DNA from: Megascapheus bottae
Taxonomy: Eukaryota; Chordata; Mammalia; Rodentia; Geomyidae
Assembly (NCBI GenBank): GCA_024803745.1
Contig: JANJXV010000016.1
Location: forward strand, 42,368,501 to 42,432,500
DNA: 64,000 nt
Direction of reading: 5' to 3'
The notes under the pieces are model-generated. The model was not told the origin of the DNA. It saw only the letters and a list, made by a program, of their open reading frames with translations, and did no database searches. Positions 35,728-45,476 of this stretch are shown piece by piece (the stretch's first letter is position 1; each line of letters starts with the position of its first letter). Position numbers and translations under genes: made by a program.

Positions 35728-36233
35728 AACATCTAGAGCAGATTACTTTTTTTTTTTTTTTGCCAGTCCTGGGCTTGAGCTCAGGGCCTGAGCACTGTCC
35801 TTGGACTTTCTCAAGGCTAGAGCTCTACCACTTGAGCCTCAGCACCACTTCCAGCTTTTTTCTATGCATGTGGTGCCGAGGAATCGAACCCAGGTCTTCA
35901 TGCATGCTAGGCAAGCACTTTAACCACTAGGCCAAACTCCCGGCCCGCAGATTACTTTTTTGTATGCACTTTAAACTATGTTTATTTTATGTTTATGGTG
36001 CCATTGCCAAAGTCAAGAACACAATGGTGTGGAAAGCAAGAAAATGCCTTATATTTACCATAACAAGTAGCTGCCTTCGAAGAGAAAACAAAATCTGAAA
36101 GTAATTACAGCCAGCAAATATTTTTGAAAATGCCTTTAAACTATGAAACTATAACAAAATATTGTTAATAGTCTTCATAAACATCTAGAGCACATTACTT
36201 TTTTGTATGCACTTTCAACTATGTTTATTTTAG
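35728..36233 (+). repeat. Local duplication, one copy carrying a SINE
   Basis: The 55-60 bp block starting 'aaacatctagagca' and ending 'ctatgtttatttta' occurs at 35728-35752 continued at 35962-35990, and again uninterrupted at 36179-36232. The first is split by an IDL-Geo insertion. Apart from the SINE and its TSD, the copies differ by about three bases in the shared part. Confidence 0.85.
35753..35946 (-). mobile_element. IDL-Geo-type dimeric SINE with perfect 15-bp TSD
   Basis: The target duplication gcagattactttttt lies at 35738 and 35947. The body is complete: T tail, right monomer, linker, ID-like head ('ccactaggccaaactcccgg'). The uninterrupted duplicate at 36.2 kb shows what the target looked like before insertion. 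Confidence 0.95.
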
Positions 36234-36352
36234 GAATATACCTTCCTTTTTCCTTTACAATAGTATCTGGAAATACTGTGACAATCTAGTCTGAAATATG
36301 GAACTCACCAAAATTATGATATCAAAGATGAAGAGATTATTGATACTCTTAG

Positions 36353-36402
36353 GTGTGTATGTGTGTTTGTGTGTGTTTGTGTGTGTGTGTGTGTGTGTAT
36401 GT
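36353..36402 (+). repeat. (TG)n microsatellite, imperfect
   Basis: TG units with interspersed TT and TA steps, so it is older or less pure than the tract at 41.0 kb. Confidence 0.92.
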
Positions 36403-36784
36403 CTATTACTATTTCTTGTTACAATCATTCAAAAATGCTGTATAGCAGAAGTGTTTCCTTCAAATGGAGCAACAGTAAATGTTTTAGAATTTGTAGGCCA
36501 TGGAGTTTTTCTGCATCTAGTTGGCTCTGCCGCTACAGAGCCAAAAGAGCGGTGATGGCTCATTTGCGTCTAGGCCTGACTGCTCACATGGCAAGGCAGC
36601 CTTCATGAGACACATATGCCTGGAGCTGGAAACATGTGAGATTGACCATCAAAATGATGCTTATCGTATGTAACCATTTACTAAAGTAAAGACATGGGCA
36701 ATGATATGGTATTATTGTATTTTGAAATAATTTCATGTAGAAAATATTTCACTACTTACTTGATGTATTTAAAAATAAAACATA

Positions 36785-37024
36785 GCTGAGTGATTACATG
36801 CTCATGCTTGTAATCCTAGCTACTTAGGAGGCCAAGATATGAGGATCACGATTCAAAGCCTGCCTGGGCACTAAAGTCGGTGAGACTCTTACCTCCAATT
36901 AACCACCAGAAAACCGGAGTGGTGCTGTGGCTCAAGGAGTAGGGTGGCAGCCTTAAGCTGAAGAGCCCAGGGACAGTGCCCAGGCCCAAGTTCCATAACT
37001 GACAAAAGATAAATAAAATAAAAT
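36785..37024 (+). mobile_element. 7SL/B1-like + Geo composite SINE
   Basis: It reads 'tgcttgtaatcctagctact', 'gatatgaggatcacgattca', 'gactcttacctccaattaac', 'ctgtggctcaaggagtaggg' and 'gacagtgcccaggcccaagt', then an AAAT-rich tail. An 'atgtattt' is found on both sides (36763, 37023), a weak duplication. Confidence 0.87.
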
Positions 37025-37340
37025 GTATTTTCAAGACCTTATTGAAGAATAATTAAGACACATGAATCATTATTTCCAAAGATAAAGGAATGGCAGTGCA
37101 TTCATAGCGAAGGGGCATTTCAACATATTCTCAGGATGAGATTGTACTAAACATTTCTGGAAAATTGGCAGCACTGATAGTGATACACGCCTTGTACAAG
37201 ATATCATATGCATGGCCTGTGCTTTGGTTTCTAAAATTCAGCAAGTGTAACTAATTTATGGTAGGAAGTGGTCTGGGGCTGGGTGGTGTGAATGAAATCA
37301 AACCTAGTATCAGAGAGCCAGGCCCGATGTTTTTGTTAGT

Positions 37341-37528
37341 TTTGCCAGTCCTGAGCTTGAGCTCAGGGTCTGGGCACTGTCCTGGAGCGTTCTTAAGGCT
37401 AGCGCTCTACCACTTCAGCCACAGCACCACTTCCAGCATTTCCTTTGTGGGTGGTACTGAGGAATAGAGCCCAGGGCTTCGTGTATGGTAGGCAAGCATT
37501 CTACCAGTAGGCCACATCTCTGGTTCCC
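37341..37528 (-). mobile_element. IDL-Geo-type dimeric SINE, older copy
   Basis: The right monomer ('gccagtcctgagcttgagct') and the ID-like head ('gcattctaccagtaggccac') are present but more diverged than the copies at 35.8 and 39.8 kb. The T tail is nearly gone. No clear duplication. Confidence 0.8.
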
Positions 37529-37540
37529 AGCCACCGTAAA

Positions 37541-37780
37541 CCACTGTTTAGTCTTATAATCCTAGGACTTGGGGGCCAGAGATCTGGAGGATCCTAATGT
37601 GGCCAGCCCAGGGGAAAGTTAGCAAGAATTCATCTCAAATACTGAGTCAACGCCAGTCCAGGCATAAGCAAAACTCTGTCTTCAAATTAACCAAAAAGCA
37701 AAAAGCTGGCAGAGCCTCAAGTGGTCAAGTGACTGCCTAGCAAGCATGAAGTTCTGAGGTCCACATTAGAGCTTGCAACC
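37541..37780 (+). mobile_element. Diverged composite SINE
   Basis: The left part 'gtcttataatcctaggactt' and 'tctggaggatcctaatgtgg' is 7SL-like. Then come 'caaaactctgtcttcaaatt' and 'tcaagtggtcaagtgactgc', ending with a tRNA-like part 'ctagcaagcatgaagttctg'. The order suggests a composite SINE, old and rearranged. Confidence 0.5.
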
Positions 37781-39119
37781 AAGGAGAAAGGTGAGGCGAT
37801 GAAAATATTCTGTGTGCTTGGGGGACTTTGAATTCCACAATAAAGCACATTGCCAAAATTCACTAGAAGACAAACTTCTAACGCTGTGCATTTTTACCTT
37901 CCGAGGGCAGAGAAGTGTAAAGGCACGCTATGTCTCCGATGACGTGCTCTCTGTTGGTGTCACACTTGGGAACATCTTACAGCAGATGCAAGGACGATGG
38001 ACATATGAGAGAACAAACTACATAAAAGTAGTTATTATAAACCTGAAATGAGCCTTTGGGCATTCGCTGTAGAATGTTGAGTTTTCATCATAAAATACAG
38101 CAAGAAAAATAAGTAAAAATTATCAACATCACACCCAAGATGGTGACGGTTTTCATTATGGCTTCATTTCCACTGCCCAAAATTATATTTTAGATGAAAT
38201 ATTGACACATCAGGGTGCACTTATGACAAAATAATATGAAGCTATCATTTCATATTTGGCCAAGCTACCTTTTATTTATTAAAACAAAGCTTGCTAACAA
38301 TTTATTGTTCATTGACTATTGAATTTCTTTATTCCAGTTATTTGTGAGTTCCAGAAAGTTCCTGTTAATTCATACATATTTTAAAAGCAATGTTTTCTAG
38401 ATAAACGAATGCATCATGCACTTTATAATTATATATAGCACTTTATTTTTCTACTAACTTCTAAAGTACAATTTTATTTTACTATGACATTTTATTTTGT
38501 TCAGGCTTTTCATGCACATTGAATAATATATTCTACAATGACCTTCAATAAAGGCGTTTATTCATATATATCTTCTTCAAGATATTTACAGAAACTGTAG
38601 TAGTCAAACTAGTTGTCTCAAGCATATGTCTGGTTTATGTTTAAAATAGTTGCAGTCACTTCCTTCTGTGTTGGAGGAAACTATGTCTTCTTTATTTTTA
38701 TTAAGTATGAGACTTTGAGATTCCCTGACTTAAAGATTTCTCACATTTTCTCTGTTTAGATACCTCAAGAATGCTTACAAAGGAAGATGTCTTACAGCAA
38801 TATAATATCAAGTTGTCATTCTTTTTCACCTAGACATGATGTCTGTATTTTAATATTTTTATTAATTAATATCCTTCTAGAAATTTAAGCTCTTCCTTCC
38901 ACATAATATTGACATTTACTTCATTATGTATATTTTTATGAATACTGTCCATAAATTCATGGGCTGAAATCTTACCATATGACCAGCCAGCTCACCTTCT
39001 AGAGACTCATGAAGCCAAGTGTGGGAAGATTTGGTGGCAGATGGGAATACACGTTTGTGAAGCCTCTTTGCAACCACTAAGTTGATAGGGCCATGCATAA
39101 CTAGCATCCCTGCCAAATG
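37781..39119. other. Unique AT-rich DNA
   Basis: No gene or repeat family seen. It is A/T-rich from 38050 to 38950 with scattered TTTATT motifs. Confidence 0.5.
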
Positions 39120-39405
39120 GGGTGGGAATCTGAGATCAGGAGGATCAGAATTCCAGGTTCACTCAAAAACGTTCATGAGACTCCGCTCATGAAACTCCAT
39201 CTCAATGAAGGAAGCGAGGCATGATGTGTCTGCCTCCCAGCCATGGGAGGAAGTGAAAATAGGGGATTGTGGTATAGGCATATGCTGGAAAATACAAGGC
39301 TCTATCTCAAATATCCAGTACAAAAATATCTGGAAGCATGACTCAGTGGTAGAGCATGTACATGCCTAGCTATCAAAAGGCCCTGACTTCAATCTCCAGT
39401 GCCAA
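39120..39405 (+). mobile_element. Composite SINE with tRNA/ID-like 3' part
   Basis: The left part ('gagatcaggaggatcagaat') is 7SL-like and diverged. The end 'gactcagtggtagagcatgt' and 'cttcaatctccagtgccaac' is an ID-type tRNA-like monomer with A-box and degenerate B-box. Its A tail passes straight into the GA tract that follows. Confidence 0.5.
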
Positions 39406-39571
39406 CAAAAAAAAAAGAAAGAAAGAAAGAGGAGGACGAGAAGGAAGAGGAGGAGGAGAAGAAGGAGGAGAAGAAGGAGGAGGAGGAGGAGAAGGAGGAG
39501 GAGGAGGAGGAGGAGGAGGAGGAGGAGGAGGAGGAGGAGGAGGAGGAAGAGGAGGAGGAGGAAGAAGAAGG
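39406..39571 (+). repeat. Long polypurine (GAAA/GGA)n tract
   Basis: About 165 bases of pure purine except a single C near 39437, grading from an A run through GAAA and GAAG to (GGA)n. It directly continues the A tail of the SINE at 39.3 kb. Mirror-symmetric parts make triplex (H-DNA) formation plausible. Poly-Glu and poly-Leu frames over it are artefacts. Confidence 0.95.
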
Positions 39572-39774
39572 TGATTATAGAAAAACAAAACAGGACCCAA
39601 GACAACCTATTAAATATCAATGTATTTCCTGTACATATAGATGAACATACTAAAATGAGTACCCTTGTAAAATCATTTGATGATAACAAAGACAAAATCT
39701 CCTCTGGCCTCACAGTAGTTCTGGCTCCCCTGTGTCTTTATATCCCCTCTTCTGGAACCATCGCTATGTTTCTT

Positions 39775-39971
39775 TTTTTTTTTTTGCCAGTCCTGGGCTT
39801 GAGCTCATGGCCTGAGCACTGTCCTTGGACTTTTCTCAAGGTTAGAGCTCTACCACTTGAGCCTCAGCACCACTTCAGGCTTTTTTCTATGTATGTGGTA
39901 CCGAGGAATCGAACCTGGGTCTTCATGCATGCTAGGCAAGCACTTTAACCACTAGGCCAAACTCCTGGCCC
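39775..39971 (-). mobile_element. IDL-Geo-type dimeric SINE with perfect 17-bp TSD
   Basis: Duplication ccatcgctatgtttctt at 39758-39774 and 39972-39988. The body is complete with a T tail, right monomer and ID-like head. It is the cleanest IDL-Geo insertion in the window. Confidence 0.96.
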
Positions 39972-40045
39972 CCATCGCTATGTTTCTTAATCATCCATTT
40001 ATTCAACAAGTGGCACAAACTTCAAACCACGATTCTTTTTTTTAA

Positions 40046-40349
40046 GATTTTTTTTATTGTAATTAATAGAAGGGTTACATTATATTCACCAGGTAGAAGG
40101 TGCATTACTTCATACACATTGATACCTTTTCTTATGACATGGTCCCCATTTCCCTCCCCTTCTCCCCCTGCTCATCTTGATTCCCCCCTTCCTTATCCAA
40201 TTTCAAATAACCAATTAAGCACATATAAAATATATCAGATAAAAAGGTGAAATACTGTAACAATATGAGATAACCAAGGGATAGCAAAAGAGATGAGCGA
40301 TAACATAGTACATTAAGGACAACAAGCACTCATTATATGGCTTTTGTCA
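40046..40349 (-). mobile_element. L1 3' UTR fragment (same subfamily as the 7.9 kb L1)
   Basis: The + strand starts 'ttttattgtaattaatagaa' and ends at 'catatggct'-like sequence near 40345, as the complement of the L1 3' UTR at 8.95-9.29 kb. It is a severely 5'-truncated copy: no ORF2 is present. Confidence 0.9.
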
Positions 40350-41014
40350 AACCACAGTTCTTATGGCAAGACAATGCATAAGCACGTGTGACAGAGAATT
40401 TCGTGAAGTTGGATTTGCAAAATGTCTTTCTGAAATCCTGTTTCCCACTCCACTTATTTATGTTTAACCTAAGAATATCTCATATATAATGTTTAGGTTT
40501 ATTAAGTTAAGGCTGGCCCTGTTTATTTCATTTGAAAATCTACTATTAAGCATACTGGGAGATTTGCAGTGAAGGGGCATTCTTGAGAGCTTAGGAGTTT
40601 GAAAATATTCTGAAAGATTTGGAACAACTAAAATAAGCTTGATTTTGGAAATAAATAATTTGGGGATTTATTTCTAATTTCTCTCTCACTATGTACTCAT
40701 CTAAGCACAAAGTGATTGTACATGTGAATGAGGAAGTGTTTCTACGTAAGTAGCCAAGAAAAAGGCAAGGATGTCAAATATTCCAGCAACTACTATCAAA
40801 GAGAGAAGGGAGGAAGGTTAGGAAAAGGTAAGAAGTTGGGCACTGGGGAAATAATTTATTTCGTATAATTTGGATTAAAGGCAACCACCACCACGACGGT
40901 TCCCATATTTGCATGAGAAGTGCCAGAGGCAGGAGAAGTTCCATATTTTTGTGGGAATCTGCATAGACTGCTAAAACTTATGATTCACCAAGAGGAGGAT
41001 ACCAGCCTTAGTGG

Positions 41015-41017
<3 letters not shown>
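40350..41017. other. Unique DNA, nothing recognised
   Basis: AT-rich, no repeat family seen. Confidence 0.5.
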
Positions 41018-41093
<76 letters not shown>

Positions 41094-41102
41094 ACGCGCA
41101 CA
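41018..41102 (+). repeat. (TG)n microsatellite ending in a CG/CA Z-DNA-prone stretch
   Basis: Some 36 TG units (one AG break near 41052) run into cgcacgcgcac. Alternating purine/pyrimidine DNA with CG steps is the type most apt to adopt Z-DNA. Confidence 0.93.
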
Positions 41103-41839
41103 GGAGCACAGATGCAGCTGAGGGAAAGGAAGCAGGTTCTAGTTTGTTTCCCTTCATGTGTCTCCGGGTCCATTGCAGTCCGCTGCCTTTTGGCTCATCA
41201 GAGTATAGAAGCTCTGCTCGTGGGGATGGGGGCTGTGAGCCTAAGCACCTGTGCAGGAGTAGGGACAGGGTGACACTACCCTACACTGTCCCACGAAAGG
41301 AAAGCGGGAGTGACTCTTGTTGGCTTTTTGCCACATGAAGCCTGGCAGTGCTGTGGAAAATGTTGTCTTTCCTCACGCTTGGCCTGAACTCCTAGGCACA
41401 AAGCCATCTTTCTTGCGGTGGGCACTGCCCAGCGTGCGGTGGGATTTAGTGAAGAGTAAGTGATCATGAAATGAAAACAATTGTTTGTGTGGTGCACAGT
41501 GAACCACACCTGCACCAAAGGAGAACGTCCGTCCTACATGCCTCACGACCCAGGCGCAGTCCTTGCAAGCCTCAGATCGACATGTTTTAGTCTCATTCCA
41601 AGAACAGGGGGAGAAAAGTGCTGTGCTCTCTGCCTCGGCAGTGGGCGGGGGATACACACCATCAGCAGGGTCTACTAATGATGGGTCTTAAAATAAGCAG
41701 AGCAATTTTTAGTTGGCCACGAGCCATACCCTGTAATTTATTATGTTCTAGCCAAGTGCCGTGCGGCATGATTCATTAAGGACAGCCAGAAGATATGAGG
41801 TCTGCAAGAATCCATGCAGAACACTAGAACAGAAGCACA

Positions 41840-41842
<3 letters not shown>
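41103..41842. other. Unique DNA, no gene assigned
   Basis: GC is moderately raised between 41120 and 41670, and frames of 60-117 codons occur on both strands, some running through the adjacent TG tract. No domain recognised. Confidence 0.5.

Positions 41843-41932
<90 letters not shown>
41843..41932 (+). repeat. Compound (TC)n(AC)n microsatellite
   Basis: A pure (TC)29 run to 41900 switches directly to (AC)16. The length and purity suggest high variability. Confidence 0.95.
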
Positions 41933-41934
<2 letters not shown>

Positions 41935-42021
41935 CTAGTCTACCTTGTTTCTTCAGTAGGAATGAGGATATAGATCCAAAATTAATTCCAGAAAACAGTC
42001 AGCAAAAATGAAAGGGATTGG

Positions 42022-42231
42022 GGTGGGGAGTTTGGCCTAGTGGTAGAGTGCTTGCCTGGCATGCACGAAGACCCGGGTTCAATTCCTCTGTATCACATAT
42101 ATAGAAAAAGCCAGAAGTGGGGCTGTGGCTCAAGTGACAGAGCGCTAGCCTTGAGAAAGCCCAAGGCAGTACTCAGGCCCTGAGTACAAGTCCCAGGACT
42201 GGCAATAAATAAATAAATAAATAAATAAATG
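42022..42231 (+). mobile_element. IDL-Geo-type dimeric SINE
   Basis: The head 'tttggcctagtggtagagtg' (A box) and 'cccgggttcaattcctctgt' (B box) is well kept. It is joined by 'gaaaaagccagaagtggggc' to the right monomer, ending 'caagtcccaggactggc' with an (AAAT)n tail. No unambiguous target duplication. Confidence 0.92.
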
Positions 42232-42329
42232 GGACTATAAAAAGCTTATATATCATCTCGTCCTTAAAAATGGAAAATATGATATACCATATTTATTTTC
42301 TTATATCACCTCATGTTAGCTGATTCTTT

Positions 42330-42567
42330 TGTGTATGTGTGGGACCATTCCAGGGCATGGCCTCAGGGTCTGGACACTGACTCTGAGCTTGTGTGCTCAA
42401 GGCTAGCAGTCTCCCACTTGAGCCACAGCTTCACTTCTGGCCTCTGGTGGTTAATTGGAGGTGAGAGTTTCATAGATTTTCTTCAGTCTGACTTGGAACC
42501 GCATTCCCCAGATTCCAACCTTCTGAGTAGTTAAGATTATAGATGTGAGCTACCTGTGTGCCCGGGT
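42330..42567 (-). mobile_element. 7SL/B1-like + Geo composite SINE, diverged
   Basis: The + strand reads 'ggcctcagggtctggacact', 'gctcaaggctagcagtctcc', 'acttgagccacagcttcact', 'ggttaattggaggtgagagt', 'ccttctgagtagttaagatt'. The Geo part, linker and 7SL part are in the expected minus-strand order. Confidence 0.8.
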
Positions 42568-44546
42568 AAGATTTCAAACATTCCTACACATTGCATTGTG
42601 TTTTCAGAGATTCTAGGAGAGAAATAACTTTATGTATAGGTGTATACACCACTACATACATGCACATAGACACAACCCACATCTCCAGATAGATACATGT
42701 ATAAACAAAGAAACAAATATACATGCAGTACACATGATACGCAAGTTATTCTGCCAGCTTATATGCATGGTAAACATTGTACAGCCCTGCAGTTTCAAGT
42801 TGGGCTTGGAATGGACTCCATAAACCGTTCCAACGTCTACAATAATTTTCTTAGTTCATACATCCGAAATATATAATAATCAAAATTACCTAAGAATACT
42901 GAGTAAAGATTAGTGCCATTAATTAGTAGAAGCAGAAAATAAGGTATTATTAAGGACCTAATTTTAAAAGTTTATATCAGAATAACCAAGTCCAATGTCT
43001 CCTGTCTTAATTTTATCATCAGCATCGATGGGATAATAGGACTCCAGGGAACATGATCTGACCTTTGACTTTATAGAATCATCTCCTCAAAGTTCTTTGC
43101 TGCAATTGCATCCCTGGAATTCAAAGTAAATAAGTCATTTCTAGAAAATGGCATCTTTAAAACTTGTCATCTTCAATCTACCCAACAGTTCCCGAGGACT
43201 ACTCATTTTGTGACGAATCTTACAGTTAGCCATCTCAGTATGTAAATCACATACGGTAAATCAAGTTAGAAGGGAGCCGAATGCTATGTCTCAATAAAAG
43301 TGAATTTAGTCTGTGAGCTCAGGCGCACAGCAGCTCTGGGAGACATGGGACTTTGACCTTCAGATGAAAGTAAGTTATCGAATGGTTGTGCATTCCCACA
43401 CTCAGAAAACACTGGGGACCAGCTTACTCAAGGAATCACGACAGCCTATGAAGGGTCTTGACACACACGGAGACATCGTGTAAACTGTGTGCCATCATTC
43501 TTTCTTTATTCTAGTGCATCTCAATTTTGTCTTAGACAATACACATTTGGGCATAGTCGAAAGGAGAGGGGTAATCAAGCTGAAGCAGCAGCGTAGCTCT
43601 CACTGAGAGCTTCCGTTGTCGTGAACAAGACTCACGATGCACGACAAATTTTCTTCAGGGATTCAAGATTCTTACAAGTTCCTAACACAAGAGAAAATAC
43701 ATCAAATTTTAAAAGAAACTCTAAAATCTGCATTATAAAATGGCAGACACTCCCCTGAAGTTTGGCCAATCACTAGAATGAAGTTTTATCACTAAACAAG
43801 CAAGAAAATATTCACAAACTCAGAAATTATAAATGATTATAAGAGATATTATAATAGCACTGAGAAAACTGAGTATTTTCAATGTTATTTTGTGTACATC
43901 TTCAACTGGGGGAGTCACCAAGAAAATCAACCTAAAAATTCTCTTACTAAAAATAGCTTTCCTAACTGCCTACTTAAAATACAACAGACTATTTACAAAT
44001 ACTTTAAAGAAAGAAATTATATGTTCTGGGCAAAATTTCTTCTGTTGTTAAATTTTCTGGGAAGCACTAAGCCCTATTTAAAGGAATAAATTACATCTCT
44101 TGTATGTTTTCTTAAAAAGGATTCAGGGAGTGGATTGTTGTTGTCTTTTATTTACTTATACTTTAAGATTTCAGAGAAATGTTCAAATCTCAGTATTAGG
44201 TACTAGGTTTCATGTATGAAATCTAATGACAGCGGTACCTGGTCACATCCTGAATTATATCAAAAGAGCCTGAGCCAAAGAATCAGCAAGAATGGGAGAA
44301 CAATAAAAAGGTCACACTTTGACCACCATGACTAGATTTTTTATGTCCACACAAAGACAAGAAAGGGGGGAGGTACATAATGTCTTCATTTATTTTTAAT
44401 ACACATCTTTTTCTGGTATGGAAGGTCATTCTCCAATTTTCTGTCACGTATTTTTAGGAAGACTGTTTTGACATCACTCGTATTTCCTTCACACATATCA
44501 ACTGGGAAATTCTCTGGTTTTGTGCCTATAAAAAGACATTTCACAG
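42568..44546. other. Unique AT-rich DNA
   Basis: Two kb without a recognised element. The stretch 42640-42740 is rich in 'acata' steps. Frames are under 75 codons. Confidence 0.5.
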
Positions 44547-44559
44547 AAGTCCTGTTTTT

Positions 44560-44829
44560 TATTTTATTTATTTTGTTTTTGTTTTCAGTTGTTGGGGTTG
44601 AACTCTGGGCCTGGGTGCTGTCCCCGAGCTCTTCAGCTCAAGGCTAATGCTGTGACCCCTAGAGTCACAGCACCACTTCCATTTTTGTTTTGTTTTGTTT
44701 TGTTTTGTTGGTTGCTAGTGGTTAATTGGACATGGTCTCACAGTCTTTAGTGCCCAGGCTGGCTTTGAACAGTGATCCTCAGATCTCAGCCTTCTGAGTA
44801 GGTAGGATTACAGCCATTACCTGACATGT
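44560..44829 (-). mobile_element. 7SL/B1-like + Geo composite SINE with perfect 13-bp TSD
   Basis: Duplication aagtcctgttttt at 44547-44559 and 44830-44842. Inside, on the + strand: T-rich tail, right monomer ('gttgaactctgggcctgggt'), a (TTTTG)n expansion at 44687-44710, 'ggttaattggacatggtctc', and the 7SL part ('atctcagccttctgagtagg'). The duplication shows the composite moves as one unit. Confidence 0.93.
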
Positions 44830-45218
44830 AAGTCCTGTTTTTATGTGATTTCTCCTGAAGAATAGTTTTAAGATGGAGAAGGAATTTAGAGTATGCATCT
44901 CAAATGTCACTATCTCTTCTCAGTTTGGGGAAAAGAGGGGCACACAAGAAATACCGCTCCTCTTGCATTTTCACGTTACACGTTAAGCTGACACCTTTTA
45001 CTTAGAATCAAGGCTTTTGTGCCCTAAGGAACCCAATTAGTTAAACAACTTTTTATTGTCAATATTATCTGATTTATTTTAATACTTGATTAACCAAGGC
45101 TTGTAACAAACTATCAATACTGAGAAACCTAAGTAATTAGACTAATATTAGTGACCCCATAAAGTTTCGTTTTATGGCATATTTTTGTCCTCTTGTCATG
45201 AGTGTTTTGTGTTCCCTC

Positions 45219-45239
45219 TGTGTGTGTGTGTGTGTGTGT
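45219..45239 (+). repeat. Short (TG)n run
   Basis: Ten to eleven TG units. Confidence 0.9.
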
Positions 45240-45247
45240 TCCCACAC

Positions 45248-45448
45248 ACTGGTACTGAGGCTTGAACTCAAGGCTCTGTGTTTCTGCTTGCTTGGATTTT
45301 TCACTTGTGGAGGGAGTTTTACAACCTGAGCCATGCTTTCTGTCCAGGTATCCTTTTGCTGATGAATTGGAGATGGTCTCTCTTATACTTTCTTCCCAAG
45401 GCTAGATTTAAAAGCAGTAATCCCCAGATCTCAGCCTCTTGAGTGGGG
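45248..45448 (-). mobile_element. Old, diverged composite SINE
   Basis: 'ggtactgaggcttgaactca', 'gatgaattggagatggtctc' and 'cccagatctcagcctcttga' preserve the order right monomer, linker, 7SL part on the complement. Strong divergence, no duplication. Confidence 0.55.
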
Positions 45449-45452
45449 CGCG

Positions 45453-45476
45453 CTCCAGGAGAGAGCTCTCCTGGAG
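45453..45476. repeat. 24-bp inverted repeat (11-bp arms)
   Basis: Arms ctccaggagag and ctctcctggag with a 2-base spacer give a perfect stem. It abuts the 5' end of the 7SL-like SINE and a gcgcgc patch. Confidence 0.9.

Noticed and set aside
39356..39713. Poly-Glu, poly-Gly, poly-Leu and poly-Pro reading frames
   Set aside because: They are simple translations of the (GGA)n tract in different frames.
41814..42011. Leu-Ser and Thr-His repeat proteins
   Set aside because: Frames through the (TC)n(AC)n microsatellite.
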